A stretch of 64,000 nt of DNA from Alphaproteobacteria bacterium (GTDB lineage Bacteria; Pseudomonadota; Alphaproteobacteria; Rhizobiales; Xanthobacteraceae). The translations under genes and the position numbers were made by a program. Positions 33,566 to 52,229 of the stretch are shown piece by piece. Where the stretch lies: assembly GCA_005884685.1 (NCBI GenBank), contig VBAH01000050.1:1-64000 (forward strand), given 5' to 3'. The notes under the pieces are model-generated. The model was given only the letters and a program-made list of their open reading frames with translations, did no database searches and had not been told where the DNA came from. How positions within the stretch are numbered: position 1 is the stretch's first letter; every line of letters begins with the position of its first letter.

Positions 33566-33919
33566 CTATCTCGCTCTCAGATTACCGCGCCCGCCTCCTC
33601 CCGTCCGTGTTAGGTTGCCGGCGAGCCTCTCGGAGTGCGTGGCAACGACCTCCGCGACGGCGTTGGCTTCCGCCGCATTCGCGAGCCGATCCAATTCCAG
33701 CAGGATAACGCCGCGCAGCGCGAGACGCTGCCGAACGGCCATTTCGCCGAAATCGCGGTCCTCGGTGATCAGAATGCGGCCGTCGGCATCCGCTGCATTC
33801 AGGATGTCGTCGTCCGGCGCGCCCGGTATCGTTTCGGCAACGGACAGCACGTCGTGACTTTCGTCGCGAAGGCGCTCGATCACGAGGCGGGAGACATTCT
33901 CATCTGCGAGAAAGCGCAT
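33566..33919 (-). CDS. DUF5615 PIN-like toxin
   Basis: 117 residues. N-terminal MRFLADENVSRLVIERLRDESHDV and central ILITEDRDFGEM are the DUF5615 signature, with PIN-like acidic residues at D7, E8 and the D-R-D-F pair. These proteins are predicted nuclease toxins. The start overlaps the DUF433 stop by one nucleotide (TGATG), the standard pairing with the antitoxin upstream. The C-terminus is Gly/Arg-rich (TGGGGRGNLRAR). Confidence 0.88.
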   Translation of the reverse strand: MRFLADENVSRLVIERLRDESHDVLSVAETIPGAPDDDILNAADADGRILITEDRDFGEMAVRQRLALRGVILLELDRLANAAEANAVAEVVATHSERLAGNLTRTGGGGRGNLRAR

Positions 33920-34143
33920 CAGTCGGCAGCGAGCACCGTCTCATGCTGCATGTAGTCGGCCGCAAACCCTAACGCCGCCCGTAGATCATCCTCGGTGAGT
34001 TGCGGGTGCGCTTCGAGCACGTCCGCGAAAGAACGGCCCGCAGCGAGCTTGCGCAGGATGTGCTCGACCGTGATGCGCGTGCCCTTGATGCACGGTTTGC
34101 CCATCATCACGGCGGGATCGATGGAGATGCGGACGTGTGTCAT
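33919..34143 (-). CDS. DUF433 antitoxin
   Basis: 74 residues. Signature ISIDPAVMMGKPCIKGTRITVEHILRKLAAGRSFADVLEAHPQLTEDDLRAAL, a winged-HTH-type DUF433 domain, complete. It precedes the DUF5615 toxin with stop/start overlap, so the two are translated together and likely autoregulated. Divergent from an antidote-like HTH gene with about 100 nt between starts. Confidence 0.9.
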   Translation of the reverse strand: MTHVRISIDPAVMMGKPCIKGTRITVEHILRKLAAGRSFADVLEAHPQLTEDDLRAALGFAADYMQHETVLAAD

Positions 34144-34245
34144 GGCTTTGCGCCGTTCAATGAACTGGCGGCGAATGATAGCGGAAAACCGGACTGTGAT
34201 AAATACGGCCCGGGGTCATTGGCCAGCCGGCACGGAAGTATTGAG

Positions 34246-34557
34246 ATGCCAAGGACGAAGAGCTTCAAGGAGCTGGTGCAGCGCGAGGCGAAGGCGGACA
34301 AGAAATTCGCCGAAGCCCTGCTGCGCGAGGGCGTGGATGCGATGCTGAGCGGTGACGTCGAGACCGGCAAGACGATCCTGCGCGACTACATCAAGGCGAC
34401 TGTCGGGTTCGAAAAGCTGGGAGCCGCGACCGGCGCGCGCCCCAAGAGCCTGATCCGCATGTTTGGTCCGCGCGGCAATCCGCAGGCCAAGAACCTGTTC
34501 AGCGTGATCGGCTATCTGCAGAGGCGCGCGGGGCTGCGGCTGCACGTGCCGATGTAG
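34246..34557 (+). CDS. HigA-type antidote-like HTH protein, no toxin partner adjacent
   Basis: 103 residues. Helical throughout: LLREGVDAMLSGDVETGKTILRDYIKATVGFEKLGAATGARPKSLIRMFGPRG, where the last part is an HTH that binds DNA, then NLFSVIGYLQRRAGLRL. Similar to the addiction-module antidote proteins that pair with RelE/HigB-like toxins; here no toxin lies on the same strand. The ATG at 34246 was chosen because upstream in-frame codons are not coding-like. Possible orphan antitoxin or remnant. Confidence 0.75.
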   Translation: MPRTKSFKELVQREAKADKKFAEALLREGVDAMLSGDVETGKTILRDYIKATVGFEKLGAATGARPKSLIRMFGPRGNPQAKNLFSVIGYLQRRAGLRLHVPM

Positions 34558-34579
34558 CGGAGCATCGGTCGGCTGACGG

Positions 34580-34735
34580 TCACAAAAAAGGCCGCCAACT
34601 AGGGCCGCCCTGCGCCGGGCGGACGACGTTTCCGTCGAAAGCGACCTCACCGCGCGCGAACTGATCCGCGCTCCACGCGGGCGCGTCGTCCGGATCAACG
34701 AAGCTGCGTCTCGAAGCGCGCTTTTTCGCGGGCAT
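34580..34735 (-). CDS. Small BrnA-like antitoxin-tail protein, third gene after parD-parE
   Basis: 51 codons, short enough to be missed by automatic callers. The protein begins with basic MPAKKRASRRS and continues VDPDDAPAWSADQFARGEV, then NVVRPAQGGPSWRP. The D-P-D-D-A-P-x-W ... F-x-R-x-E-V ... V-R-P order resembles the C-terminal part of BrnA-family antitoxins. The start lies 9 nt after parE; GAGGA at the parE stop is its ribosome-binding site, so it is likely part of the same transcript. Function inferred only. Confidence 0.6.
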   Translation of the reverse strand: MPAKKRASRRSFVDPDDAPAWSADQFARGEVAFDGNVVRPAQGGPSWRPFL

Positions 34736-34744
34736 TGCAGGTCC

Positions 34745-35089
34745 TCAAACGATATGCAGTCCCGGCTCCATACGCTCGTGCAACACGCGCACGATCTCGA
34801 CCACGCCTGGCTCCTCCACGCGATAGAAGATCATGTGCACCGGCCTTCCGACAGGTGCCTCGCGGCTTTGCTCTCGGCTGTGCCGGATGTGGAAGCTGCG
34901 AAGGCCGGGTCGGACGCCGCTGTGGTCGGACGTCGAGCGCCCCTCCGGCATCTCCGCCACACGCTGCAGGGCTGCCAGGAGGAGCGAGGAATAGCGCATG
35001 CGGGCGTCCCGCCCATGTCGCTCCTCGCTCGTCCGCAAGATCGAGCTGATGTCACGTCTGGCCGATGCCGTTAGCCGGTACCGCGCCAT
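34745..35089 (-). CDS. parE: ParE/RelE-superfamily toxin
   Basis: 114 residues. ParE fold marks: YRLTASARRDISSILRTSEERHG at the N-terminus, a central arginine-rich helix, RSFHIRHSR and the final strand IVRVLHERMEP. ParE toxins poison gyrase; RelE relatives cut ribosome-bound mRNA, and sequence alone slightly favours ParE because of the ParD partner. The gene starts 6 nt after parD. Followed by a small BrnA-like gene, an unusual third component. Confidence 0.88.
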   Translation of the reverse strand: MARYRLTASARRDISSILRTSEERHGRDARMRYSSLLLAALQRVAEMPEGRSTSDHSGVRPGLRSFHIRHSREQSREAPVGRPVHMIFYRVEEPGVVEIVRVLHERMEPGLHIV

Positions 35090-35095
35090 AGAAGT

Positions 35096-35368
35096 CTAGA
35101 CGCGCGGAGAATCGACGAGTCCATCGAGCCAAGCCTCAAGCTCGGCGTCGTCAACCTCCTCGTAGTCGCCGCGAGCGAGATCGGCGAGCCCCAGATCGAT
35201 ACTTTGTCGCAGACGTTCGAGCTTCAGCGCTTCTTCGGCGCGGCGTTGCTGTAACGCGCGGATCGCGTCGCGCACCGCTTCGCTGGCGTTGCGGTACTCG
35301 CCCTTTTCCAAGACATCATCGATGAAGGCGTCCTGCTCCGGGGTCAGGCTGACGTTGCGCGTCGGCAT
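35096..35368 (-). CDS. parD: ParD-like ribbon-helix-helix antitoxin
   Basis: 90 residues. The RHH N-terminus RNVSLTPEQDAFIDDVLEKGEYRNASEAVRDAIRAL is typical of ParD/CopG antitoxins, and the acidic tail YEEVDDAELEAWLDGL should wrap the toxin. The ATG at 35368 has AGGAG upstream; the longer in-frame start is unneeded. A 17-bp perfect palindrome overlaps its promoter and is the likely autoregulatory operator. Confidence 0.88.
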   Translation of the reverse strand: MPTRNVSLTPEQDAFIDDVLEKGEYRNASEAVRDAIRALQQRRAEEALKLERLRQSIDLGLADLARGDYEEVDDAELEAWLDGLVDSPRV

Positions 35369-35396
35369 GGCCAGATTCTCCTGCGTATCGATCCCA

Positions 35397-35425
35397 AACA
35401 TAGCAATTTTGGCAACAGTTGCCAA
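35397..35425 (-). promoter_or_regulatory. parDE promoter with a 17-bp operator palindrome
   Basis: On the minus strand: -35 TTGGCA (35425-35420), 17-nt spacer, -10 TATGTT (35402-35397), about 28 nt from the parD start. TTGGCAAC-A-GTTGCCAA (35409-35425) is a perfect inverted repeat overlapping the -35, where an RHH antitoxin would bind to repress. Confidence 0.6.
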
Positions 35426-35480
35426 TTCCGGCATGCTCGGAAGTGTTAGGCCAGTTGCACCAAGAAGCCGAGGATTCGGC

Positions 35481-35509
35481 TTGCCAACCCCGGTTCTTCG
35501 GTCTATTCA
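35481..35509 (+). promoter_or_regulatory. Candidate sigma70 promoter for rplJL-rpoBC
   Basis: TTGCCA (35481-35486), 17-nt spacer, TATTCA (35504-35509). This would start RNA near 35516, upstream of the L10 leader. Needed because the islet separates rplJ from rplKA. Hexamers are only moderate matches. Confidence 0.4.
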
Positions 35510-35654
35510 CCCCGCGTCATGGCGTGCCGGCCCACTTGGCGGCGCGCCTTTGTGCGCTTTACCGAAAACAAGGTGGCAGGAACCCGGTCCTTATCCAGCA
35601 TCCTTTTGGGATTCGGACAGGAGAGGGAACCGGCCGCACTTTTTCAGTCAAGCG

Positions 35655-35860
35655 TCCTGTCCGAGACTGCAGGCGCCGGCTGCCGGCTTAATAGAACCGG
35701 CCTGCATAGACGGGTGAAGACGGATATTCCGGCGAGAAGCCGGCGGTATCGGTTCGAACCTTTGCACTGGCGTTACGGGCGCGTGGCCCGGGCGTCCGGC
35801 GGACAGGCTTTCGTCGTCGTCTGCCGGAATCGGTCCTTGCGCCCCTTGGGCGCCCGCACC
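35655..35860 (+). promoter_or_regulatory. Ribosomal protein L10 leader RNA
   Basis: GCAGGCGCCGG pairs with CCGGCCTGC (about 35669-35705), and the sequence CCTGCATAGACGGGTGA matches the conserved CCTGC-TAGACGGTGA of the bacterial rplJ leader that binds L10(L12)4. Autoregulation of rplJ-rplL by L10 is expected. Boundaries are approximate. The 573-nt gap between parD and rplJ is accounted for by the parDE and rplJ promoters and this leader. Confidence 0.75.
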
Positions 35861-35941
35861 GAAGCCCGGACGGCTGGTGCAACCCGGCGGCGCGGACTCC
35901 GCTAAGGAAGTCTTGGCCGCCAACCGAAGAGAGTCGCTCAA

Positions 35942-36460
35942 GTGGATCGCGCGGAAAAGAAAGCGGCCATCACGGCGCTCAACGGGGTCTTCAAGGCCTC
36001 GAACGTCGTTGTCGTCGCTCACTATTCCGGCCTGACCGTCGTCCAGATGCAGGCACTGCGCAAGCAGATGCGGGCCGCTGGGGCGTCGGTGAAGGTCGCG
36101 AAAAACCGCCTCGCCAGGATCGCTCTCGAAGGCACGGATGTCGCCTCCATCGGTCCCCTGCTGAAGGGGCCGACCCTGATCGCAACGTCGAGCGATCCGG
36201 TGGCGGCGCCCAAGGTCGCAATCGACTTTGCCAAGGGACACGAGAAGTTCGTGATCCTCGGCGGAGCGATGGGCAAGACCGCCCTGGATCAAAACGGCGT
36301 CAAGGCGCTCGCCTCGCTGCCGTCGCTCGACGAGTTGCGCGCCAAGCTGGTCGGCCTTCTGGTCGCGCCGGCGACCAAGATCGCGCAGCTTGCGACCGCA
36401 CCGGCCGGCAAGGTCGCGCGCGTCGTCCAGGCCTATGCCTCGAAGGGCGAAGCCGCGTGA
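35942..36460 (+). CDS. rplJ: 50S ribosomal protein L10
   Basis: 172 residues, normal length. [39 protein letters not shown] is the L10 N-terminal domain; the C-terminal helix binds L7/L12 dimers. GTG start with GAGAG upstream, directly downstream of the L10 leader. Begins a separate transcription unit here. Confidence 0.96.
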   Translation: MDRAEKKAAITALNGVFKASNVVVVAHYSGLTVVQMQALRKQMRAAGASVKVAKNRLARIALEGTDVASIGPLLKGPTLIATSSDPVAAPKVAIDFAKGHEKFVILGGAMGKTALDQNGVKALASLPSLDELRAKLVGLLVAPATKIAQLATAPAGKVARVVQAYASKGEAA

Positions 36461-36510
36461 GGCTTTCCCGTTAACCCATTGGTTCGAACCGGATAAAGGA
36501 ACTTTGAGAC

Positions 36511-36882
36511 ATGGCTGACCTGAGCAAGATCGTGGACGAGCTGTCCAGCCTCACCGTGCTGGAAGCCGCCGAACTGGCGAAGCTGTTGGAGGAGAAGTGG
36601 GGTGTGTCGGCCGCTGCTGCTGTCGCAGTTGCCGGACCTGCCGCTGCTGCTGCCGCACCGGTCGAGGAAAAGACCGAATTCACTGTGGTTCTGGCCGCGG
36701 CCGGCGACAAGAAGATCGAGGTCATCAAGGAGGTCCGTGCGCTCACCGGCCTCGGGCTGAAGGAAGCCAAGGACTTGGTCGAAGGTGCGCCCAAGCCGGT
36801 CAAGGAAGGCGTGAACAAGGAAGAGGCGGAAAAGGTGAAGGCCCAGCTCGAAAAGGCGGGTGCGAAGGTTGAGCTGAAGTAG
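36511..36882 (+). CDS. rplL: 50S ribosomal protein L7/L12
   Basis: 123 residues. N-terminal dimerisation domain [28 protein letters not shown], an Ala-rich hinge ([16 protein letters not shown]), and the factor-binding C-terminal domain [43 protein letters not shown] in its normal order. Recruits EF-Tu and EF-G (both encoded downstream). AGGA precedes the start. Confidence 0.97.
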   Translation: MADLSKIVDELSSLTVLEAAELAKLLEEKWGVSAAAAVAVAGPAAAAAAPVEEKTEFTVVLAAAGDKKIEVIKEVRALTGLGLKEAKDLVEGAPKPVKEGVNKEEAEKVKAQLEKAGAKVELK

Positions 36883-36901
36883 GCGCGAGCAGACCCAGGG
36901 G

Positions 36902-36926
36902 CTCCGGACCCGAGCGCGGTCCGGAG
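36902..36926 (+). terminator. rplL-rpoB intergenic hairpin, likely attenuator or RNase III site
   Basis: Perfect 9-bp stem CTCCGGACC-CGAGCGC-GGTCCGGAG, 20 nt after rplL, without a T-run. A partial terminator at this spot uncouples ribosomal-stalk from polymerase expression in other bacteria. The 311-nt gap also holds a weak promoter-like pair, TTGTGT (36993-36998) and TATATC (37015-37020), 16 nt apart. Confidence 0.55.
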
Positions 36927-37193
36927 TTCCGCAGTCGAACCGAGACAGCCGGGTCAGGCCCGGCGATCGCGGGAAAAGAAGTGAACACGGCATTGTGTTG
37001 GGAAATCCGGACCTTATATCCCGGCTTCACCACATTCGATGCCTAGCGGCGAGATACGCCTAGAGCGAGTCGGCAGGGCAGGCCGGGTCGCGGCGAATAC
37101 GGCACCTGACGCCTGTCCGGACGGTCGCGATTGGATGGCGGCCTTCCGGAGAGCCGTTTGAGGGGCCCTTAAGCGGTTTGGAGAAGAGACCAC

Positions 37194-41327
<4,134 letters not shown>

Positions 41328-41467
41328 TCAAGGCGGGGAGCGGCGAGCGCGCCGCTCCCATTCTCGCCCGCCAACCGGCCGAAGGCCGGCGTGATCGAAA
41401 GATCGGGCGGGCAGGTAACGAGAGCGTTGCCAGACGAATTTGGGCCGCCGAGGCGGCCAAGGAGACG

Positions 41468-45670
<4,203 letters not shown>

Positions 45671-45706
45671 AACGGGCTCTTTCGCCCGGTTTTCCAGCGA
45701 AAATCA

Positions 45707-45734
45707 GGGCCGCCCACGGGGCGGCTCTTTTTTT
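45707..45734 (+). terminator. Terminator of the rplJL-rpoBC operon
   Basis: GCCGCCC-ACG-GGGCGGC followed by TCTTTTTTT, 37 nt after the rpoC stop. A second, weaker stem (CGGGC/GCCCG with TTTT) lies directly before it. Confidence 0.92.
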
Positions 45735-45876
45735 CGCGCTGCAACGAACTATCTAGTGGATGTCGTTCGCGCCCATTTTGCCGGCTGCGGGCGGCGCGAG
45801 AGTCGGCTGAGGCTTGGCATCCTCGGGCCGCGTGCGAACTTCCCGGAAAGCCGCATGTTTTCGGGTGTTTGCATAC

Positions 45877-45905
45877 TTGACACCCCCCGAAACGGCCTCT
45901 ACAAA
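45877..45905 (+). promoter_or_regulatory. Sigma70 promoter of the rpsL-rpsG-fusA-tuf operon
   Basis: A perfect TTGACA (45877-45882), 17-nt spacer, TACAAA (45900-45905). Predicted start near 45912, giving a leader of about 255 nt before rpsL. This is the best promoter match by eye in the window. Confidence 0.8.
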
Positions 45906-45911
45906 CCGCCC

Positions 45912-46165
45912 ACTTTTCGGCAGGCGGTGAGTTTCCAGTATCCATCGGCGCGCCTCGCGCTGCGATCGAAGAAACTCAAACGCTGCCTCTGACAGCCAAG
46001 TGTCAGAACTGCGGGTGCAAGATCGTGGCTCGTTTTGCCGCGGTCCTCTGTGAACGGATGAGCGCTCTTCCGCAATTCATGCGGATGGCGCGCTCGTTGT
46101 TTTGGCGCGGATTCTCCGCGCCTTCGTGCGAGGGGACGGAAGTCCCAAAAGGGTGAAGGCAAGGC
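45912..46165 (+). other. Long 5' leader of the str operon
   Basis: About 255 nt without an open frame of coding character lie between the promoter and rpsL. It contains a hairpin CTGACA-GCCAAG-TGTCAG (45989-46006) and GC-rich stretches able to fold further. The length suggests leader-based regulation (ribosomal-protein autoregulation or attenuation), but no known leader motif was recognised. Confidence 0.5.
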
Positions 46166-46537
46166 ATGCCGACGATCAATCAGCTGATCCGCCATCCGCG
46201 GGTGCCGCAGAAGTCGCGCAAGAAAGTGCCGGCGCTGCAGCAGAGCCCGCAGAAGCGTGGGGTTTGCACGCGTGTCTACACGACGACCCCGAAGAAGCCG
46301 AACTCGGCCCTGCGCAAGGTGGCCAAGGTGCGCCTGACCAACGGCTTCGAGGTGATCGGCTATATCCCGGGCGAGGGGCATAACCTGCAGGAGCACTCGG
46401 TGGTGATGATCCGCGGCGGCCGCGTGAAGGATCTGCCGGGCGTGCGCTACCACATCCTGCGCGGCGTGCTCGATACCCAGGGCGTGAAGAACCGCAAGCA
46501 GCGCCGTTCGAAATACGGAGCAAAGAGGCCGAAGTAG
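46166..46537 (+). CDS. rpsL: 30S ribosomal protein S12
   Basis: 123 residues, normal. [13 protein letters not shown], the streptomycin-region loops [18 protein letters not shown] (K at the classical position 43 equivalent kept) and [11 protein letters not shown] (second resistance-associated loop) are wild-type-like. Binds 16S rRNA at the decoding centre. First gene of the str operon. A hairpin over the stop codon (46523-46547) and a palindromic repeat lie before rpsG. Confidence 0.97.
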   Translation: MPTINQLIRHPRVPQKSRKKVPALQQSPQKRGVCTRVYTTTPKKPNSALRKVAKVRLTNGFEVIGYIPGEGHNLQEHSVVMIRGGRVKDLPGVRYHILRGVLDTQGVKNRKQRRSKYGAKRPK

Positions 46538-46553
46538 TCGGCCTCTTGGCGGA

Positions 46554-46640
46554 GCATCCCCGGGCAAGCGAAGCGCGACCCGGGGATCTCGAGAGGTGAA
46601 GTCTAAGACGTGGATGGCCGGGACGAGCCCGGCCATGACG
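46554..46640. repeat. Palindromic repeat between rpsL and rpsG
   Basis: ATCCCCGGG...CCCGGGGAT and a second stem ATGGCCGGG-ACGAG-CCCGGCCAT, spaced by GAGAGGTGAAGTCTAAGACG. Differs in sequence from family C. Within an operon it may be an RNA processing or stability site. Confidence 0.75.
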
Positions 46641-46661
46641 AAGAGAGAGATCAAGGACTAG

Positions 46662-47135
<474 letters not shown>

Positions 47136-47151
47136 CGGCACAGGAACCGAA

Positions 47152-49224
47152 ATGCCCCGCGCGCACCCCATCGAGGACTACCGCAACTTCGGCATCATGG
47201 CTCACATCGATGCCGGCAAGACGACGACGACTGAGCGGATCCTCTATTACACCGGCAAGAGCCACAAGATCGGCGAAGTGCACGACGGCGCCGCGACCAT
47301 GGATTTCATGGAGCAGGAGCAGGAGCGCGGCATCACGATCACATCGGCCGCCACGACTGCGTTCTGGAACGAGAAGCGGCTCAACATCATCGATACGCCC
47401 GGCCACGTTGACTTCACCATCGAGGTGGAGCGTTCGTTGCGTGTGCTCGACGGCGCAGTCGTCGTGCTCGACTCCAACCAGGGCGTCGAGCCGCAGACCG
47501 AGACCGTCTGGCGTCAGGGCGACAAGTACAAGGTTCCGCGTATCGTCTTCGCCAACAAGATGGACAAGATCGGCGCGGATTTCTTCCAATGCCTGAAAGA
47601 CATCGTGGATCGCCTCGGCGCCAAGCCCGTCGCCATCCAGCTGCCCATCGGCGCGGAGAACAATTTCAAGGGCCTCATCGATCTCGTGCGCATGAAGGGC
47701 GTGGTGTGGGACGAGGAGACTCTCGGCGCCAAGTATCACGACGTCGATATCCCGGCCGACATGCTCGAACAGTCCAAGGAATACCGCGAGAAGCTGGTCG
47801 AAGCGGCAGTCGAGCTCGATGACGATGCGCTGACCGCCTTCCTCGAAGGCAAGGAGCCGGACGAGGCGACGCTCAAGCGGTTGATTCGCAAAGCCGTGAT
47901 TACCGGCGCGTTCTATCCGGTGCTGTGCGGCTCGGCCTTCAAGAACAAGGGCGTGCAGCCGCTGCTCGACGCGGTGGTCGATTTCCTGCCGTCGCCACTC
48001 GACGTGCCGGCGATCAAGGGCGTGGACGACAAAGGCAACGAGGTCGAGCGCAAGCCGGACGACAAGGAGCCGATGTCGCTGCTGGCGTTCAAGATCATGG
48101 ACGATCCGTTCGTCGGCACGATCACGTTCTGCCGGATCTACTCGGGCACGCTCACGAGCGGCACCGGCGTCATCAATTCGACGAAGGACCGCAAGGAGCG
48201 CATCGGCCGCATGCTGCTGATGCACGCGAACAACCGCGAGGACATCAAGGAAGCCTATGCGGGCGACATCGTCGCGCTCGCCGGCCTGAAGGAAGTGCGC
48301 ACCGGCGATACGCTGTGCGATCCGAACAAGCCGGTGATTCTCGAAAAGATGGAATTCCCCGAGCCGGTGATCGAGATCGCGATCGAGCCGAAGTCGAAGG
48401 CCGACCAGGAAAAGCTCGGCGTCGCGCTGGCAAAGCTCGTGGCCGAAGATCCGTCGTTCCGCGTCAATACCGATCAGGAGTCGGGGCAGACCATCCTGCG
48501 CGGGATGGGCGAGCTGCATCTCGACATCAAAGTCGACATTTTGAAGCGCACCTACAAAGTCGAGGCGAATATCGGCGCGCCCCAGGTCGCCTATCGCGAG
48601 AAGATCACGCGTGCCGTTACCAAGGACTATACCCACAAGAAGCAGACCGGCGGTACCGGCCAGTACGCGAAGGTCAAGCTCCTGCTTGAGCCGCTGCCAC
48701 CTGGAACGGGCTTTGAGTTCGAGAGCAAGATCATCGGCGGCAATGTGCCGAAGGAGTACATCCCCGGCGTCGAAAAGGGCATCGAGTCGGTGCTTGGCGC
48801 TGGCGTGCTGGCCGGCTTCCCGGTGGTCGATCTCAAGGTGTCCCTGATCGACGGCGGCTATCACGAAGTCGATTCATCGGCGCTCGCCTTTGAAATCGCC
48901 TCGCGCATGGCGATGCGTGAAGGTCTGCGCGAGGGCGGCCCGGTACTGCTCGAGCCAATCATGAAGGTCGAGGTGGTGACGCCGGAGGACTATACCGGCT
49001 CGGTCATCGGCGATCTGAACTCCCGACGCGGCCAGATCCAGGGGCAGGACATGCGCGGCAACGCCAACGTCGTGACCGCGATGGTGCCGCTGAACAACAT
49101 GTTTGGTTACGTCTCGAACCTGCGCTCGATGAGCCAGGGCCGCGCGACGTTCACGATGCAATTCGACCATTACGCGGAGGTGCCGCGTGCGGTCGCCGAG
49201 GAAATCCAGGCGAAGTTCGCCTGA
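47152..49224 (+). CDS. fusA: Elongation factor G
   Basis: 690 residues. GTPase motifs [12 protein letters not shown] (G1), [11 protein letters not shown] (G2), DTPGHVDF (G3) and [10 protein letters not shown] (G4) are intact, followed by domains II-V including [11 protein letters not shown] and [12 protein letters not shown]. Drives translocation and, with RRF, ribosome recycling. Start has AGGAA upstream. Confidence 0.98.
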   Translation: MPRAHPIEDYRNFGIMAHIDAGKTTTTERILYYTGKSHKIGEVHDGAATMDFMEQEQERGITITSAATTAFWNEKRLNIIDTPGHVDFTIEVERSLRVLDGAVVVLDSNQGVEPQTETVWRQGDKYKVPRIVFANKMDKIGADFFQCLKDIVDRLGAKPVAIQLPIGAENNFKGLIDLVRMKGVVWDEETLGAKYHDVDIPADMLEQSKEYREKLVEAAVELDDDALTAFLEGKEPDEATLKRLIRKAVITGAFYPVLCGSAFKNKGVQPLLDAVVDFLPSPLDVPAIKGVDDKGNEVERKPDDKEPMSLLAFKIMDDPFVGTITFCRIYSGTLTSGTGVINSTKDRKERIGRMLLMHANNREDIKEAYAGDIVALAGLKEVRTGDTLCDPNKPVILEKMEFPEPVIEIAIEPKSKADQEKLGVALAKLVAEDPSFRVNTDQESGQTILRGMGELHLDIKVDILKRTYKVEANIGAPQVAYREKITRAVTKDYTHKKQTGGTGQYAKVKLLLEPLPPGTGFEFESKIIGGNVPKEYIPGVEKGIESVLGAGVLAGFPVVDLKVSLIDGGYHEVDSSALAFEIASRMAMREGLREGGPVLLEPIMKVEVVTPEDYTGSVIGDLNSRRGQIQGQDMRGNANVVTAMVPLNNMFGYVSNLRSMSQGRATFTMQFDHYAEVPRAVAEEIQAKFA

Positions 49225-49265
49225 CGCACCTGGAAACTTGAGACTTAGGACCAACGGAGACCGCC

Positions 49266-50455
<1,190 letters not shown>

Positions 50456-50456
<1 letters not shown>

Positions 50457-50524
50457 GCGAATAGCGAATGGGGAGTGGCGAATAGTGAACCATCTATTCG
50501 CCATTCGCCACTTACCACTCGCCC
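50456..50524. repeat. Inverted repeat between tuf and rpsJ
   Basis: Core hairpin TGGCGAATAG-TGAACCAT-CTATTCGCCA with longer imperfect outer arms (GGCGAATAGCGAATGGGGAG against CACTTACCACTCGCC). AT-richer than its surroundings, similar in style to the element near 25067. Marks the boundary of the str and S10 parts of the cluster. Confidence 0.75.
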
Positions 50525-50555
50525 TTAGCGGCGGCGACCAAGAAAGATACCGAAG

Positions 50556-50864
50556 ATGAACGGCCAGAACATCCGCATCCGGCTCAAGGCGTTCGATCAT
50601 CGCATCCTCGACACGTCGACGCGCGAAATCGTCAACACGGCGAAGCGCACCGGCGCGCAGGTGCGCGGACCGATCCCGCTGCCGACCAAGATCGAGAAGT
50701 TCACGGTCAACCGGTCGCCGCACGTCGACAAGAAGAGCCGCGAGCAGTTCGAGATGCGCACGCACAAGCGTCTGCTCGATATCGTCGATCCGACCCCGCA
50801 AACCGTGGACGCGCTGATGAAGCTCGACCTCGCCGCGGGTGTCGACGTCGAGATCAAGCTCTGA
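50556..50864 (+). CDS. rpsJ: 30S ribosomal protein S10 (NusE)
   Basis: 102 residues, normal. [16 protein letters not shown] and the loop with [21 protein letters not shown] are typical. Besides its place in the 30S head it is NusE, binding NusB and NusG in antitermination. First gene of the S10 operon; the gap before it holds a repeat and no promoter I can rank. Confidence 0.97.
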   Translation: MNGQNIRIRLKAFDHRILDTSTREIVNTAKRTGAQVRGPIPLPTKIEKFTVNRSPHVDKKSREQFEMRTHKRLLDIVDPTPQTVDALMKLDLAAGVDVEIKL

Positions 50865-50892
50865 GCCGTTTTAAGGAATCGAGGACACTCCC

Positions 50893-51609
50893 ATGCGTTC
50901 CGGTGTGATCGCACAGAAGGTCGGAATGACCAGGGTCTTCACTGACGCCGGCGTGCACGTGCCGGTGACGGTGCTGCGCCTGGCGAATTGCCAGGTCGTC
51001 GCCCACCGCACCAAGGACAAGAACGGTTACGTCGCGCTGCAGCTCGGCTCCGGCACGCGTAAAGTCAAAAACGTCACCAAGGCCGAGCGCGGCAACTTTG
51101 CCGTCGCGAAGGTCGAGCCGAAGCGCAAGGTCGCGGAGTTTCGGGTCAGCGAAGACGCGCTGATCCCGGTCGGTGCCGAGATCACCGCGGACCACTTCGT
51201 GCCCGGTCAGTATGTCGATGTGACCGGCACCTCGATCGGCAAAGGCTTCGCCGGCGGCATGAAGCGCTGGAATTTCGGCGGCCTGCGCGCATCGCACGGT
51301 GTGTCGATCTCGCACCGCTCGATCGGTTCGACCGGCGGCCGCCAGGACCCGGGCAAGACCTTCAAGAACAAGAAGATGCCTGGCCACATGGGTGTCGAGC
51401 GTGTCACCACGCTCAACCTCAAGGTCGTGCAGACCGACGTGGAGCGCGGCCTGATCCTGATCGAGGGCGCGGTACCCGGCGCAAAGGGCGGCTGGATCAC
51501 GGTGCGCGACGCCGTGAAGAAGGCGCCGCCGAAGGACCTGCCGACGCCCGGCAAATTCCGTCAGGCCGCCGAGAACGGCGCGTCGGCGGCGGCCGCAGGG
51601 GGCGCGTGA
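50893..51609 (+). CDS. rplC: 50S ribosomal protein L3
   Basis: 238 residues, longer than the usual 209 because of a C-terminal tail ending [12 protein letters not shown]. Core marks: [38 protein letters not shown] and [19 protein letters not shown]. Early assembly protein near the peptidyl-transferase centre; the glutamine in GGRQDP is the usual methylation site. The tail is presumably disordered. Overlaps rplD start (TGATG). Confidence 0.97.
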   Translation: MRSGVIAQKVGMTRVFTDAGVHVPVTVLRLANCQVVAHRTKDKNGYVALQLGSGTRKVKNVTKAERGNFAVAKVEPKRKVAEFRVSEDALIPVGAEITADHFVPGQYVDVTGTSIGKGFAGGMKRWNFGGLRASHGVSISHRSIGSTGGRQDPGKTFKNKKMPGHMGVERVTTLNLKVVQTDVERGLILIEGAVPGAKGGWITVRDAVKKAPPKDLPTPGKFRQAAENGASAAAAGGA

Positions 51610-52229
51610 TGGACATGAAAGTCACGACGCTCGACGGCAAGGAAGCGGGCTCGGTCACGCTCAACAAGGAAATCTTCGGGCTCGAGCCGCGCACCGATCT
51701 GATCCAGCGCTGCATCGTCTGGCAGCTCGCCAGGCGCCGCGCCGGGACGCATGCGGTGAAGAACCGCGCGGACATCCACCGCACCGGCAAGAAGCTGCAC
51801 GCGCAGAAGGGCACGGGCGGCGCCCGTCACGGTTCGGCGCGTGCGAACCTGTTCCGCGGCGGCGGCCGCTCGTTCGGTCCGCATCCGCGCGATCATGCGA
51901 TCGACCTGCCCAAGAAAGTGCGCGCGCTCGCGCTGCGTCACGCGCTCTCCGCCAAGGCCAAGGACGGCGGCATCATTGTGCTCGACGATATTGCCGCCAA
52001 GGACGCCAAGACCAAGGCGCTGACCGCGCAGTTCGAGAAGCTCGGACTTGCCAATGCACTGATCGTCGGCGGTGCTGAGATCGAGGAGAACTTCGGCCGC
52101 GCGGCGCGCAACATTCCGAATATCGATGTGCTGCCGGTGCAGGGCATCAACGTCTACGACATTCTGCGGCGCCAGCAGCTCGTGCTGACCAAGGCCGCGG
52201 TGGAAGCCCTGGAGGCGCGGTTCAAATGA
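51609..52229 (+). CDS. rplD: 50S ribosomal protein L4
   Basis: 206 residues. [21 protein letters not shown] and [21 protein letters not shown] form the basic loop that lines the exit tunnel; the C-terminal part binds 23S rRNA domain I. In enterics L4 represses the S10 operon. The ATG at 51609 overlaps the rplC stop by one nucleotide, indicating coupled translation. Confidence 0.97.
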   Translation: MDMKVTTLDGKEAGSVTLNKEIFGLEPRTDLIQRCIVWQLARRRAGTHAVKNRADIHRTGKKLHAQKGTGGARHGSARANLFRGGGRSFGPHPRDHAIDLPKKVRALALRHALSAKAKDGGIIVLDDIAAKDAKTKALTAQFEKLGLANALIVGGAEIEENFGRAARNIPNIDVLPVQGINVYDILRRQQLVLTKAAVEALEARFK

